From the NCBI RefSeq assembly GCF_031202305.1, contig NZ_CP101731.1:1798001-1862000 (forward strand): a stretch of 64,000 nucleotides of DNA, given 5' to 3'. The translations under genes and the position numbers were made by a program. The notes under the pieces were generated by a model. It was given only the letters and a program-made list of their open reading frames with translations, made no database searches and was not told the DNA's origin. The stretch comes from Pelagibacterium sp. 26DY04. GTDB lineage: Bacteria; Pseudomonadota; Alphaproteobacteria; Rhizobiales; Devosiaceae. How positions within the stretch are numbered: position 1 is the stretch's first letter; each line of letters begins with the position of its first letter. Below, one piece after another: positions 34,087 through 43,932 of this stretch.

Positions 34087-36504
34087 ATGGTTCGACTTTT
34101 AAGCTGGTTGTTCGGTTTTGGCGTTTTCTGCGGCGTCATCGTTCTGGGCGCAGTTTCCTACTATGTTTGGTCCCTCAGCGAGGATCTCCCTGATTATACG
34201 GTGCTGATGGATTATCAGCCGCCGGTCACCACGCGCGTGCATGCGGCAGACGGGACGCTACTGGCCGAATTCGCGCGCGAGCGCCGGCTGTTTCAGCCGG
34301 TAGAGACCATCCCGCCCATGGTGATCGAGGCGTTCCTGTCGGCCGAGGACAAGGACTTCTATTCCCATTTCGGGATCGATATCGCCGGTGTTTTCCGTGC
34401 GGCGCGCGACAATGTCATGCAGACGATCGATGGCGGGGCGGGCAATCTCGTCGGCGCTTCGACCATCACGCAGCAGGTCGCCAAGAACTTCCTGCTTACC
34501 TCCGACCAGACATGGGATCGCAAGATCAAGGAGGCCATTCTTGCGCTTCGCATCGAGAATGCGATGTCCAAGGACAAGATTCTCGAGCTCTACCTCAACG
34601 AGATCTATCTCGGGCTCAATTCCTATGGCGTGGCGGCGGCGGCACTCAATTATTTCGACAAGGGCCTCTATGAGTTGACCTATGCCGAAGCGGCCTATCT
34701 GGCTGCACTGCCTAAGGGGCCGTCAAACTACCATCCGTTCCGGCAGCCTGAGGCGGCGATCGAGCGGCGGAACTGGGTGCTCGATCGCATGGCCGAGAAC
34801 GGCTATATCACGCTCAATGAGGCCGAGGTCTATAAGGCCGAAAATCTCAACGTCATCCCGCGCCAGGGTGGCTCGCAGCTTTATTCGGCCGAATACTTCA
34901 CCGAGGAGGTGCGGCGGCAGCTCGCTTCGATCTACGGCTTCGATGCCCTCTATGGCGGGGGCATGTCCGTGCGCACCTCGCTCGATCCGCAAATGCAGCT
35001 CCATGCGCGCAAGGCGCTGATGGATGGGCTGATCGCATACGACCAGCGCCAAGGCTTCCATGCGGTCGAGGCGACCATTGAACTCGGCGACGATTGGGGG
35101 CAGGCGCTGGCGGAGGTATCGCCTCTTTCGGACGTGCCGGAATGGACGCTGGCCGTAGTGATCGAGATGGAGAACAATTCCGCGCGCATCGGGTTGCGGC
35201 CGACGATCGACGTCGATGGCGGGGTCAGCCCCGATCGCGTGACGGGAACTCTGCCAGGATCGGCCGTGTCCTGGGTAAGCCGGCCCCTGAGCGAACTTTT
35301 GAACGTCGGCGACGTGGTCTATGTCGAGCCTGTAGCGGGCGAGGACGGTGTTTATACCTTGCGGCAGGTGCCCGAGGTTGGAGGAGCGCTGGTAGCCATG
35401 GATCCACGCACAGGGCGTGTTCTGGCCATGGTCGGCGGGTTCTCGTTTGCCGAGAGCGAGTTCAACCGCGCCACGCAGGCGATGCGCCAGCCGGGATCCT
35501 CATTCAAGCCTATCGTGTACGCGGCGGCGCTGGACAACGGATATACGCCGGCCTCGGTTATCCTCGATGCGCCGCTGTCGATCGCCAATGCCGACGGCAC
35601 TTTCTGGGAGCCGGAAAACTATGCGCGCCAGTTCTATGGCCCGCAAACCTTGCGGCGCGGCATCGAATTGTCGCGCAACGTTATGACGGTGCGGCTGGCA
35701 CAGGATCTGGGCATACCGATGATCGAGGAATATGCTCGGTTGTTCGGGGTTTATGACGAGATGCCGAACGTTTTGGCAATGGCGCTGGGTGCGGGGGAAA
35801 CCACCGTGCTGCGCATGACGGCGGCGTATTCCACCATCGCCAATGGCGGGCGCAAGATAACCCCCACGCTGATCGACCGCATTCAGGATCGGTATGGCGA
35901 AACGATCTACCAGCACGATGAGCGGCTATGCGAAGGCTGTGAGCAGCCTGAATGGCAAGGACAGGGTATTCCCACGATCATTGATACCCGTCAGCAGGTG
36001 CTTGACCCGATGACGGCTTATCAAATCACGTCGATGATGGAAGGTGTCGTCCAGCGAGGGACCGGCACGGCCGTGCGTTCGGTGGGCCGGCCGGTGGCGG
36101 GCAAGACCGGCACGACCAACGACTACAAGGACGCCTGGTTTGTGGGCTTTACGCCCGAGCTCGCGGTCGGCGTTTATGTGGGTTACGACACACCGCGCAA
36201 TATGGGTTCGAGCTATACGGGGGGCGAGCTGGCGGCGCCGATTTTCGCCGATTTCGTATCAGCCGCTCTGGAAGGTGTTCCGCCCACCCAGTTCCGCATG
36301 CCGCCGGGCATGCACACGGACTGGATCGATCCCGTCACGGGCGTGGGAATCGTGGCTGGAGGCTCGGGGGTCGAGGAAGCGTTCAAACCGGGGACGGGAC
36401 CGAACCTCACGACCTCGGTGATCGGCATCAACTCCCAGGCCTTCGACAACATCCAGACCGGTGCGACTCAGCAGCCGGCGTTCAATCCCGGCGGGCTGTT
36501 CTGA
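34087..36504 (+). CDS. mrcA: Penicillin-binding protein 1A (bifunctional transglycosylase/transpeptidase)
   Basis: Class A PBP that polymerises and cross-links peptidoglycan. One membrane anchor (about residues 5-30), GT51 transglycosylase domain (55-230; catalytic Glu87 in AEDKDFYSHFG; STITQQVAKNF), an OB-like insert, then the transpeptidase with SxxK at 471-474 (GSSFKP), SRN and KTGTT (Lys673). 805 residues from the ATG at 34087, preceded by GTGGGAATTGG. A TTG at 34060 would add nine residues. prfB follows 73 bases later. Confidence 0.95.
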   Translation: MVRLLSWLFGFGVFCGVIVLGAVSYYVWSLSEDLPDYTVLMDYQPPVTTRVHAADGTLLAEFARERRLFQPVETIPPMVIEAFLSAEDKDFYSHFGIDIAGVFRAARDNVMQTIDGGAGNLVGASTITQQVAKNFLLTSDQTWDRKIKEAILALRIENAMSKDKILELYLNEIYLGLNSYGVAAAALNYFDKGLYELTYAEAAYLAALPKGPSNYHPFRQPEAAIERRNWVLDRMAENGYITLNEAEVYKAENLNVIPRQGGSQLYSAEYFTEEVRRQLASIYGFDALYGGGMSVRTSLDPQMQLHARKALMDGLIAYDQRQGFHAVEATIELGDDWGQALAEVSPLSDVPEWTLAVVIEMENNSARIGLRPTIDVDGGVSPDRVTGTLPGSAVSWVSRPLSELLNVGDVVYVEPVAGEDGVYTLRQVPEVGGALVAMDPRTGRVLAMVGGFSFAESEFNRATQAMRQPGSSFKPIVYAAALDNGYTPASVILDAPLSIANADGTFWEPENYARQFYGPQTLRRGIELSRNVMTVRLAQDLGIPMIEEYARLFGVYDEMPNVLAMALGAGETTVLRMTAAYSTIANGGRKITPTLIDRIQDRYGETIYQHDERLCEGCEQPEWQGQGIPTIIDTRQQVLDPMTAYQITSMMEGVVQRGTGTAVRSVGRPVAGKTGTTNDYKDAWFVGFTPELAVGVYVGYDTPRNMGSSYTGGELAAPIFADFVSAALEGVPPTQFRMPPGMHTDWIDPVTGVGIVAGGSGVEEAFKPGTGPNLTTSVIGINSQAFDNIQTGATQQPAFNPGGLF

Positions 36505-36577
36505 TCGGCCGGCAGCGGTTGATTGTGCCGGTCAATGCCGTTAAGTCACCCCTGAACTTGAATACGCGGAAAGAGAT

Positions 36578-37694
36578 ATGCGCGCAGACGTTCTCAAGAC
36601 GGTCGACGAAATCAAGCAGGCCCTAAGCCTGCTGAGGAGGCATCTTTGACTGGGATACAGCCGAAAGACGCCTCGACGAACTGAATGCCCGTTCCGAATC
36701 GGGTGATCTCTGGAATGATCCCGACCAGGCCCGCAAAGTGATGAGCGAGCGCCAGGCGCTGGAAGTCGCCATCACGGACGTGCGGACACTTGAATCGGGT
36801 CTCAACGACAATATCGAACTGATCGAACTGGGCGAAGCCGAGGGCGATAGCGAGATCGTGGCCGAGGCCGAGCGTTCGCTGGTCGAGTTGCAGGGCACGG
36901 CGGCGCGCATGCGCGTGGAAACGCTGCTGTCGGGCGAAGCTGATTCCAACGACTGCTATCTGGAAGTCCATTCCGGAGCCGGTGGCACCGAGAGCCAGGA
37001 CTGGGCGCAGATGCTGTTCCGCATGTATACGCGTTGGGCCGAGCGGCGGGGCTTCAAGGTCGAGACAATCGAATACAGCGCTGGAGAAGAAGCCGGGATC
37101 AAGGGCGCGACGATCCTGATCAAAGGCCATAATGCCTATGGCTGGCTCAAGACCGAAAGCGGTGTGCATCGGCTGGTGCGCATTTCGCCCTATGACAGCC
37201 AGGCGCGGCGCCATACGAGCTTTTCGAGCGTTTGGGTTTATCCGGTAATCGACGATTCGATCGATATCGAGGTCAACGAATCGGATGTGCGGATCGATAC
37301 GTACCGCGCCTCGGGGGCGGGCGGACAGCACGTCAACACCACCGATTCAGCCGTGCGGATCACGCACATCCCGACCGGCATTGTCGTGCAGTGCCAGAAT
37401 GAGCGATCCCAGCATAAGAACCGGGCGCAGGCCTGGGACATGTTGCGGGCGCGGCTTTATGAGCTCGAGCTGCAAAAGCGCGAAGAGGCGGCCAATGCCG
37501 AGGCTGCATCCAAGACCGAAATCGGCTGGGGGCACCAGATCCGCTCCTATGTTCTGCAGCCCTACCAGTTGGTCAAGGATCTGCGCACGCAGGTTGAGAG
37601 CACCTCGCCGTCGGACGTGCTCGACGGCGATCTCGACCAGTTCATGGAAGCCTCGTTGGCTCAGAGGCTGGGCACGGATACCGAGGATGCCTGA
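36578..37694 (+). CDS. prfB: Peptide chain release factor 2, with programmed +1 frameshift
   Basis: Recognises UAA and UGA stop codons and triggers peptide release. The first 23 codons (from ATG 36578, [20 protein letters not shown]) end at an in-frame TGA (36647-36649) in CTTTGAC, preceded by the Shine-Dalgarno-like AGGAGG; slipping +1 continues at GAC 36648 and gives a 371-residue RF2. This is the classic autoregulatory site: low RF2 favours the frameshift. The catalytic GAGGQHVN is present. The stop-codon recognition motif reads SPY instead of the SPF of E. coli. Reported as one joined gene, not a pseudogene. Confidence 0.97.
36638..36650 (+). promoter_or_regulatory. RF2 programmed frameshift site
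   Basis: An AGGAGG element sits 3 bases before CTTTGAC (36644-36650). The TGA codon in the zero frame and the internal Shine-Dalgarno are the two elements that drive the +1 slip in bacterial prfB. Confidence 0.95.
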
Positions 37695-38834
37695 TTAGAG
37701 ATATGCAGCCAGCGCCCGGCCAGCGGCGATGAAGCGGGTCGGGTCGATGGCGCTGCCACTCCGGCGGACTTCGAAGTGGAGGTGGGGCCCGGTCGAGCGG
37801 CCAGTGGAACCCGCAAGGCCGATGCGCTGGCCGCCTGTGACGGTCTGGCCAATAGCAACGGCGATCTGGCTTAAGTGGGCGTAGCGGGTGGCATAGCCAT
37901 TGCCGTGGTCGATCTCCACCATATTGCCGTAGCCGCCATTGCCGCCGGCAAACTTCACGGTGCCGCTCGCGGCGGCGAGGACTGGCGTGCCGGTGCTGGC
38001 GCGGAAGTCTATGCCGGCGTGAAAGGCGGCGCGCTTGAGGAACGGATCGGTGCGGTTGCCGAAATTGGAGGTCACGGTTCCCGTGCCGGAAATGGGCGTC
38101 TGCACAGGAGCTTTCAGCAAGGCGTGTCGTGCGGATTGATAGCGGGCGAGGGCATCGGCGACGGCATTGGCTTCATCGATGATCGAAAGGCCTTCGCCCT
38201 GGGCGGGAATGAACGGACCGCCAACACCTTCTGCCGCCAGTTCCGGCTCGATGCCGACGCTCCGCAACTGGGTGAGAATGTCATTGGCCGACAGCGTAGC
38301 AGCATCCGACAACGATACGAGCGCCATGCGGGTATCTTCCTGCATGGCGATCAGACTTTCGGCCAGCGCGGCCGTGTCGCCCGAAAGGGGCGGTGTGGGA
38401 GCAGTGACATCGGCCGTCGCAGCAGGGACTTGGGCAATGCCCATTTCCCGCGCCATTTGGGTGAGGGCCCGGACATATTCATGCTGCTCGGACAATACCT
38501 CCTGCTGCTGGACCAGTTCGTGCATCTGCAGGTTCATATCGCCCATCTGCGCGTATTGACGCGAATGCAGCCGGTCGACTTCCAGCCGCAGTTCGGTGAT
38601 GCGCTGCTCGTAAGCAGCAAGCAGAGCCGAATTGTCGTCGCGCATTAACGCGCTGATCTCAGGCGTGAAATAAAGAACCAGTGCGGTCAATGCATTAGAC
38701 ACGAGAAGAACAGTGACGATCCCCATGTAGAGGATGTAAGCGCCGATGCGGCGGCCAGATCGCACTCGGACCTGCTGCCGGCCCAGCGTAATGGACTGAT
38801 CGCCCGCCTGCACTGATAGCCCCCAAAGACGCAA
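37695..38834 (-). CDS. M23 family metallopeptidase (LytM domain)
   Basis: Likely a membrane-anchored regulator or enzyme of peptidoglycan cleavage. One transmembrane helix (about residues 28-55), a coiled coil (about 65-120, ELRLEVDRLHSRQ), a linker, then the LytM domain with zinc ligands in HAGIDFRAST and HLHFEVRRSG. The His/Asp set looks complete, so activity is possible. The frame begins with TTG at 38834; GTG at 38813, with GGGGG upstream, is a good alternative start. Its stop abuts that of prfB with no gap (TGA then the reverse stop). Confidence 0.9.
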   Translation of the reverse strand: MRLWGLSVQAGDQSITLGRQQVRVRSGRRIGAYILYMGIVTVLLVSNALTALVLYFTPEISALMRDDNSALLAAYEQRITELRLEVDRLHSRQYAQMGDMNLQMHELVQQQEVLSEQHEYVRALTQMAREMGIAQVPAATADVTAPTPPLSGDTAALAESLIAMQEDTRMALVSLSDAATLSANDILTQLRSVGIEPELAAEGVGGPFIPAQGEGLSIIDEANAVADALARYQSARHALLKAPVQTPISGTGTVTSNFGNRTDPFLKRAAFHAGIDFRASTGTPVLAAASGTVKFAGGNGGYGNMVEIDHGNGYATRYAHLSQIAVAIGQTVTGGQRIGLAGSTGRSTGPHLHFEVRRSGSAIDPTRFIAAGRALAAYL

Positions 38835-38876
38835 AACGCACAGAGGGGACTATGGCGTTCTATGGTTAATGGCGAG

Positions 38877-39338
38877 CTAACCCAAGGCCTTGACCACGCG
38901 TTCGACATGGCCTTTGGCGCGGATATTGGGCCAGATCCTGGCGATCTTTCCGTCGGCGTCGATGAGGAAGGTCGAGCGGATCAATCCCTGATAGGTGCGG
39001 CCGTAATTGGTCTTTTCGCCCCAGACGCCGAAGGGGCCGATGGCCTTGTGATCAGGATCGGAAAGCAGGATGGGCGAAAGTGAGTAGTCGGCACGAAAAC
39101 GTGCAAGCTTTTCAACACTGTCGGGGGAGATGCCGACAAGCAGGATGTTGCGGTCGGCGAACCAGTCAGCATGGGCGGTGAAGGAAAGATTCTCGTCATT
39201 GCAGGCCGGCGTGTCGGCCTGGGGGTAGAAGTAGATGAGCACCGATTTACCGCGCTGATCCGAGAGGGTGAAGGGCGCTCCGGTATCGGTTTGGAGGGTG
39301 AAGTCCGGGGCGGCTTGTCCGGCGGCCAATTGGGTCAT
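38877..39338 (-). CDS. bcp: Peroxiredoxin of the BCP/PrxQ type, apparently 1-Cys
   Basis: Thiol peroxidase that reduces hydroperoxides. The thioredoxin-fold core reads LIYFYPQADTPACNDEN, with the peroxidatic Cys46 in the TPxC motif. The resolving Cys that many BCPs have five residues later is missing (Leu51), and there is no other Cys, so it should work as a 1-Cys enzyme. Length is 153 residues. The ATG at 39338 follows GGAGGGAACGCAC. The M23 peptidase gene lies 42 bases downstream on the same strand. Confidence 0.92.
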   Translation of the reverse strand: MTQLAAGQAAPDFTLQTDTGAPFTLSDQRGKSVLIYFYPQADTPACNDENLSFTAHADWFADRNILLVGISPDSVEKLARFRADYSLSPILLSDPDHKAIGPFGVWGEKTNYGRTYQGLIRSTFLIDADGKIARIWPNIRAKGHVERVVKALG

Positions 39339-39486
39339 GTGCGTTCCCTCCGAGTTGTGTGCAAGCGTCAGTTTTTCCGAAACCAGCTATCTGCGCCATA
39401 TTCAAGCCGATATGGTCGGTAAGAGACAGCTTTAAGAGCCGATTCTCCAGCCCTTTTGGCGGATTCTATGGAACCTGCACCTGACA

Positions 39487-42400
39487 GTGATTGAGACGAC
39501 ACGTCCCTGGCAAGCCATCTCGGGAGCGCAACGGCGGCTGGCGCTCAAGGTGCTGGCCTGGATCGGCATCGGATTGTTCGTCGCCTTCTCCGTTCTTTAT
39601 GTGCGCCTGCTGTTCGGGCCAATCTCGCTCAACTTCCTGTCCGATCGGGTCAAGGGCGCGATTGCCGGTGTCGTTGCGGAAAACTTCGTCGTTGACTGGC
39701 AAGACTTCGGACTGTCGCTGACCGGGCCGGTGAGCATCGGTTTCCATTTTTCGACGGTTACGCTCACCGAGCGAGCGACGGACGCGACAATCGGGATGGA
39801 GGCGTTGGAAATCGGGCTTTCTCCCATCGGCGCCGCCATGGGGCGCCCTGACGCGCGGGTCATTTTGATCGAACCGAAATTTCAGATGCTGCAGAACCTG
39901 CTCGGCCCGCGCCTTTCCCGCTTCGAGTTCCTCGAAGTGGAGGGGACCGGAGAAACAGTAGTGCGCATTCTGGAGGGGGAAGAGAGCGCACCGGCAGTGC
40001 AGATCGGCGATGACGGCATCTCACTGGGGGAGGACCGGGCTGCCGACCTCGGGCTGCGCTCGGACAATGACTGGATGGTGCTCAATGTCCAGGCGCTCAA
40101 TCAGTCGCTGGCTCAGCTTGCCGAACAGGCGATGGCGGGGCAGGTGCGCCGGGTGGAAATCCGCGACGGCTCGATGGGCGTTCTCGATACCGTTTACGGG
40201 CTCTATAAATCCTTCGATCAGGTCAATGTGGATGTGCGGTCCGGGCGCATCGATGGGCGCGTGGCCGTCGACTTTTCGGCGCGCATCGCCGGTAATGTCA
40301 TGGAAGGCGAGATCGTCCGGGAGATCGGGGACGACGGTGCGCAGATCGAGGCAGGCATTCGCAATCTCGATTTTTCGACGATCGTGCCGTTTCTCGATGA
40401 TGCAAAGGGCTTGGCGGCGCTGCGCGGTGCGGGGGAGCTTGGACTGTCTGTCGACTTCGGACCGGGAGGCGAGGACAGCAAGGTGGAAACCGGCCGCATC
40501 ACTGTCGATGTTTCAGGCACAGAGCTGCGGCTCAACAATGACATGTTCCCGGTTTCGGCCGATCCGATCCTTGTGGAGTGGGATCCGGAGCAATCCCTGT
40601 TCAGCGTCGCCGACGTCGAGGTGGCGATCGGGCAAAGCACGGCGACGATTGGTGGCGACATCGTAATGGGCTTCGACGACCAGTTCGGGCCGACGCTAGG
40701 CATGTCGATCCGGGCGCGAGACGTGTGGCTGCATCCTGACGACCTCGAAGCTCCTGCTGAACCGTTCGAGGAAATCCATTTCGAGGGATGGTCGGCGCCG
40801 CTCTATGGCGCGCTGGGCATCGACAGAATGGTCGCCGCCAAGGAAGGCGTAAGCGTTGTTCTGCAGGGGCGCATCGACATGGTACGCGAGGGCGTTGGGC
40901 TTGACGTAACCCTGAGCGGACAGGGCGCTTCTGCCGACGATATCAAGCGGCTCTGGCCCTACCTGTTCGCGCGTGAAGGCCGGGAGTGGTTTGCCGAATA
41001 TGTGGCTGACGGGTCCGTCCAGTCGGCCGATATGCACTTCAACTTCCCAGTTGGCAGCATCTCGATGGATGGCGAGCCGCGACCGATGCCTGAGGGCGCT
41101 ATGCGAGTGGACCTCGTGGGGAGCGGCGTGCAGCTTTTGCCCATCGACGGACTCCCTGAAGTCCAGGTCGAGGGAGAAGCGCGGCTTACCGTGCGCGACA
41201 ACCAGCTCACCATGGCCTTCGAAAGAGCCCGGGTGCCCGAATTCGGTGATGAGGTTGCGATCACCAATGCCGCCTATATCAACCAGGATATCTCGGCAGC
41301 CGAGCAGATCTTTGAGATTTCCGGGGACGTGACAGGCTCGGTGCCGGGGATACTGGAAATCGCCAGTGGAGAAACGCTCGAACTGCTTGAGGATTTCAAT
41401 ATCGGCGTCGATATCGAGGATCTCGCGGACGATCTGACCGGGCAGGTACAGTCGACCATCATTGCCACGATCGAAACCGACGATACCGGGCGATCGACCA
41501 AAACCGACTACACGCTCAACGGCTCGATCACCGATCTGGCAAGCAGCCAGCCGATACAGGGCGTCGCGTTCGATGATGGCGATTTCAATTTTACGGCATC
41601 GCAGGCCGGGTTCCACGTAACCGGGGATGCCAATGTCGGGGAAGCGGAGGTCGACATCGAAGCCACCCAGTCGGGCGCAGGAGCACCCGAGGTGCTTATT
41701 GGCTCGACGTTCGATGTTTCCGATGCCGCGGCCCTGGGGATCGATCTTTCCGAATTCATGGGCGGATCGGTTCGGGTGGTGGCCAAGCCGCTCAACGACG
41801 GAACGATTGAGATTGCCGCCGACCTGACGGAAACGGAACTCACGATCAGGGACATTGGAATCACCAAGCCCGCCGGTACCAGCGGCGGTCTTGAAACGAT
41901 TGTCGCGATAAATGAGGAGGAGATTGCCATCTCCGACGTGACGCTGGCTTTTGGAACGGCGCGGCTGGAAGGCGATATGACGCTCACTGCGCAAGGTGAG
42001 CTCGTCTCGGCCGATTTCCCGATCTTCCAGGTGAGCGAGGGCGACAGTGCGCGCGTGAGCATGACGCCGATCGAAGGAGGCTATGCTTTCAGCCTGGAAG
42101 GTGAACAGCTCGATATCAAGCCTGTGCTCGGGCGCTTTTTCAACCTGGATGGAAATGCCAGTGCCGAGGCGAGCGACGATCTCGATGATCAGATCTTCAA
42201 CGTCAGCGTCGATCTTGATAGGGCCCTCGGTCACTTTGGCACGGCGGCATTCAACGTGGACCTCGATCTGTCGGTACGGGGGGAGCAATTGCGCAGTGTC
42301 AACCTGGCTGCGCAATTCAGCGGTGGCAGGTCGGCATCGGCCACCACCAATCCGCTGCCTTCGGGCCGCGTGATTTCGTATGCGACCAACGATCTGGGCG

Positions 42401-42960
42401 AGACCCTGCGCTTCATCGGCATCTACCCGCGTCTGGTGGGTGGCGAAGGCAGCATGGTGATGCGGTTCGATGAGGCGCACGAGGCTGATACCGGTGAATT
42501 CGTCGTGCGCAATTTCGCTGTCGTCGATGAAGCCAATCTCGATGCCATCGTGGGTTCGCATGACGAATCGCGCGAAGTGGTGGGCGGCGCCTCTGCAATC
42601 GAATTCGACTATGGTCGTGCCGAATTCGTGCGATTTTCCGACCGGATCGAACTGGTGGATGCAGCCGTTTATGGTGATACGGTCGGAGGAACGATCCGGG
42701 GAAATGTTTTCACTGACGCGGGACAATACGACCTCGCCGGAACCTATGTGCCGCTGTTCGAGGTCAACAATTTCTTCCAGCAAATTCCAGTCCTCGGACC
42801 CATCTTCGGGGGGCGAGAGGGGGAGGGACTTATCGGAGTGACGTTCGCGGTGCGCGGACCGCTCAGCCAGCCCGAATTGCTGGTCAATCCGGTTTCGATC
42901 CTCGCGCCGGGCGTGTTCCGAACCCTGTTCGAATACCGGGCGGCGAACCAGCGCAATTGA
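39487..42960 (+). CDS. Large AsmA-like/YhdP-type protein (DUF3971 and AsmA C-terminal region)
   Basis: 1157-residue protein with one N-terminal membrane anchor (about residues 22-45) and a very long periplasmic part rich in short beta strands. Proteins of this AsmA/YhdP/TamB group are thought to form bridges that carry phospholipids from the inner to the outer membrane. The N-terminal third (VVDWQDFGLSLTGPVSIGF) and the C-terminal end (GTYVPLFEVNNFFQQIPVLG, followed by ILAPGVFRTLF) fit DUF3971 with an AsmA C-terminal region. GTG start at 39487. The binding-protein gene follows after 17 bases. Confidence 0.85.
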   Translation: MIETTRPWQAISGAQRRLALKVLAWIGIGLFVAFSVLYVRLLFGPISLNFLSDRVKGAIAGVVAENFVVDWQDFGLSLTGPVSIGFHFSTVTLTERATDATIGMEALEIGLSPIGAAMGRPDARVILIEPKFQMLQNLLGPRLSRFEFLEVEGTGETVVRILEGEESAPAVQIGDDGISLGEDRAADLGLRSDNDWMVLNVQALNQSLAQLAEQAMAGQVRRVEIRDGSMGVLDTVYGLYKSFDQVNVDVRSGRIDGRVAVDFSARIAGNVMEGEIVREIGDDGAQIEAGIRNLDFSTIVPFLDDAKGLAALRGAGELGLSVDFGPGGEDSKVETGRITVDVSGTELRLNNDMFPVSADPILVEWDPEQSLFSVADVEVAIGQSTATIGGDIVMGFDDQFGPTLGMSIRARDVWLHPDDLEAPAEPFEEIHFEGWSAPLYGALGIDRMVAAKEGVSVVLQGRIDMVREGVGLDVTLSGQGASADDIKRLWPYLFAREGREWFAEYVADGSVQSADMHFNFPVGSISMDGEPRPMPEGAMRVDLVGSGVQLLPIDGLPEVQVEGEARLTVRDNQLTMAFERARVPEFGDEVAITNAAYINQDISAAEQIFEISGDVTGSVPGILEIASGETLELLEDFNIGVDIEDLADDLTGQVQSTIIATIETDDTGRSTKTDYTLNGSITDLASSQPIQGVAFDDGDFNFTASQAGFHVTGDANVGEAEVDIEATQSGAGAPEVLIGSTFDVSDAAALGIDLSEFMGGSVRVVAKPLNDGTIEIAADLTETELTIRDIGITKPAGTSGGLETIVAINEEEIAISDVTLAFGTARLEGDMTLTAQGELVSADFPIFQVSEGDSARVSMTPIEGGYAFSLEGEQLDIKPVLGRFFNLDGNASAEASDDLDDQIFNVSVDLDRALGHFGTAAFNVDLDLSVRGEQLRSVNLAAQFSGGRSASATTNPLPSGRVISYATNDLGETLRFIGIYPRLVGGEGSMVMRFDEAHEADTGEFVVRNFAVVDEANLDAIVGSHDESREVVGGASAIEFDYGRAEFVRFSDRIELVDAAVYGDTVGGTIRGNVFTDAGQYDLAGTYVPLFEVNNFFQQIPVLGPIFGGREGEGLIGVTFAVRGPLSQPELLVNPVSILAPGVFRTLFEYRAANQRN

Positions 42961-42977
42961 TCCGCGGGAGCGGTGTT

Positions 42978-43913
42978 ATGCGAATTTTATGGTGGCTCAT
43001 CATAGTTGCCGTTGCCTCGGGTGCGTTCCAAACCAAGGCCGGAGAGTTTCCGGCCGTCGTCGAACACGCGCTGGGGCAGACAGTTGTGCCGGCGGAACCG
43101 GAGCGCATCGTAGCGATGACCAACCGGGACGCGGAAACACTGCTGGCGCTTGGCGTAGTGCCGGTGGGTATTCAATCCCAACTTGGCTTCGAAGGCGGGG
43201 TCGGGCCTTGGGCGGAGCCGCTGCTGCGAGATGCGCGGCCGGAGGTCTGGCTGGGCATGGAGATCAACTATGAAGCCGTCGTGGCTATCGATCCCGACCT
43301 GATCGTCTTTGCCAATTCCGGCCTGGATGCCGAGGTGTATGGACGCTTGAGCGCCATTGCTCCGACTGTGGCCCTGCCTTCGGGTGCGGTGCCTTGGGCA
43401 GCAACGCCGCAGGAGATGACGCTGACCATCGCGCAGGCGCTGGGGCGTGAGGAAGATGGCACTGCGCTCAACGCTGAATTGGGGGCCTACCTGGCAGCGC
43501 AGCGGCAAAGATATCCGGTGTTCGGGGCCATGACCCTTTCGTACCTCGACATCTTCCAACGCTCGATCTTTGCCTATCCCGCCGACAGCATCGTGACCAA
43601 CATCCTGCTCTCGGTCGGCTTTAAGCCCAGCGCCGGTGTCGCCTCGATACCCGAAAACGCTTCATATCTCGACGTGTCGGAGGAAAGGCTGGCCGAGTTT
43701 GATGCTGACGTGCTGATCATCGATGGGCACGGCCAGTCGCTGGAAGCACTGCAAGACGAATTGCCAACCTTCAGCAGGCTCAGTGCTGTGCAGGAGGGCA
43801 GGGTGTTGCTGATCGAGGATATGGCGCTGGCGACGAATTCGCAGCTTTCCATCCCTTACGCGCTGGATCGGCTATTGCCACGGATCGCGGAGGCGCTGGA
43901 AGCCGGGGAGTGA
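42978..43913 (+). CDS. Iron-siderophore/heme type ABC transporter substrate-binding protein
   Basis: Periplasmic binding protein of the FecB/TroA fold: signal peptide (residues 1-about 24, MRILWWLIIVAVASGAFQTKA), then PAEPERIVAMTNRDAETLLALGV, NYEAVVAIDPDLIVFANSG and the late LIDHGQSL-like ADVLIIDGHGQSLEAL. 311 residues. The ATG at 42978 has GCGGGAGCGG upstream; a TTG at 42957 overlapping the previous stop is less likely. No permease or ATPase gene is adjacent, so it either shares a transporter encoded elsewhere or is an orphan. The exact ligand cannot be read from sequence. Confidence 0.85.
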   Translation: MRILWWLIIVAVASGAFQTKAGEFPAVVEHALGQTVVPAEPERIVAMTNRDAETLLALGVVPVGIQSQLGFEGGVGPWAEPLLRDARPEVWLGMEINYEAVVAIDPDLIVFANSGLDAEVYGRLSAIAPTVALPSGAVPWAATPQEMTLTIAQALGREEDGTALNAELGAYLAAQRQRYPVFGAMTLSYLDIFQRSIFAYPADSIVTNILLSVGFKPSAGVASIPENASYLDVSEERLAEFDADVLIIDGHGQSLEALQDELPTFSRLSAVQEGRVLLIEDMALATNSQLSIPYALDRLLPRIAEALEAGE

Positions 43914-43932
43914 TGTCCCGGCTTCCTTTGGA

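Noticed and set aside
36578..36649. prfB as a pseudogene with a premature stop
   Set aside because: The stop lies in the CTTTGAC slip site with AGGAGG upstream, the known programmed frameshift; the rest of RF2 is intact.
40696..42783. 695-residue open frame on the minus strand opposite the AsmA-like gene
   Set aside because: Same shadow effect; composition is that of reversed coding sequence, while the + strand has a membrane anchor and family ends.
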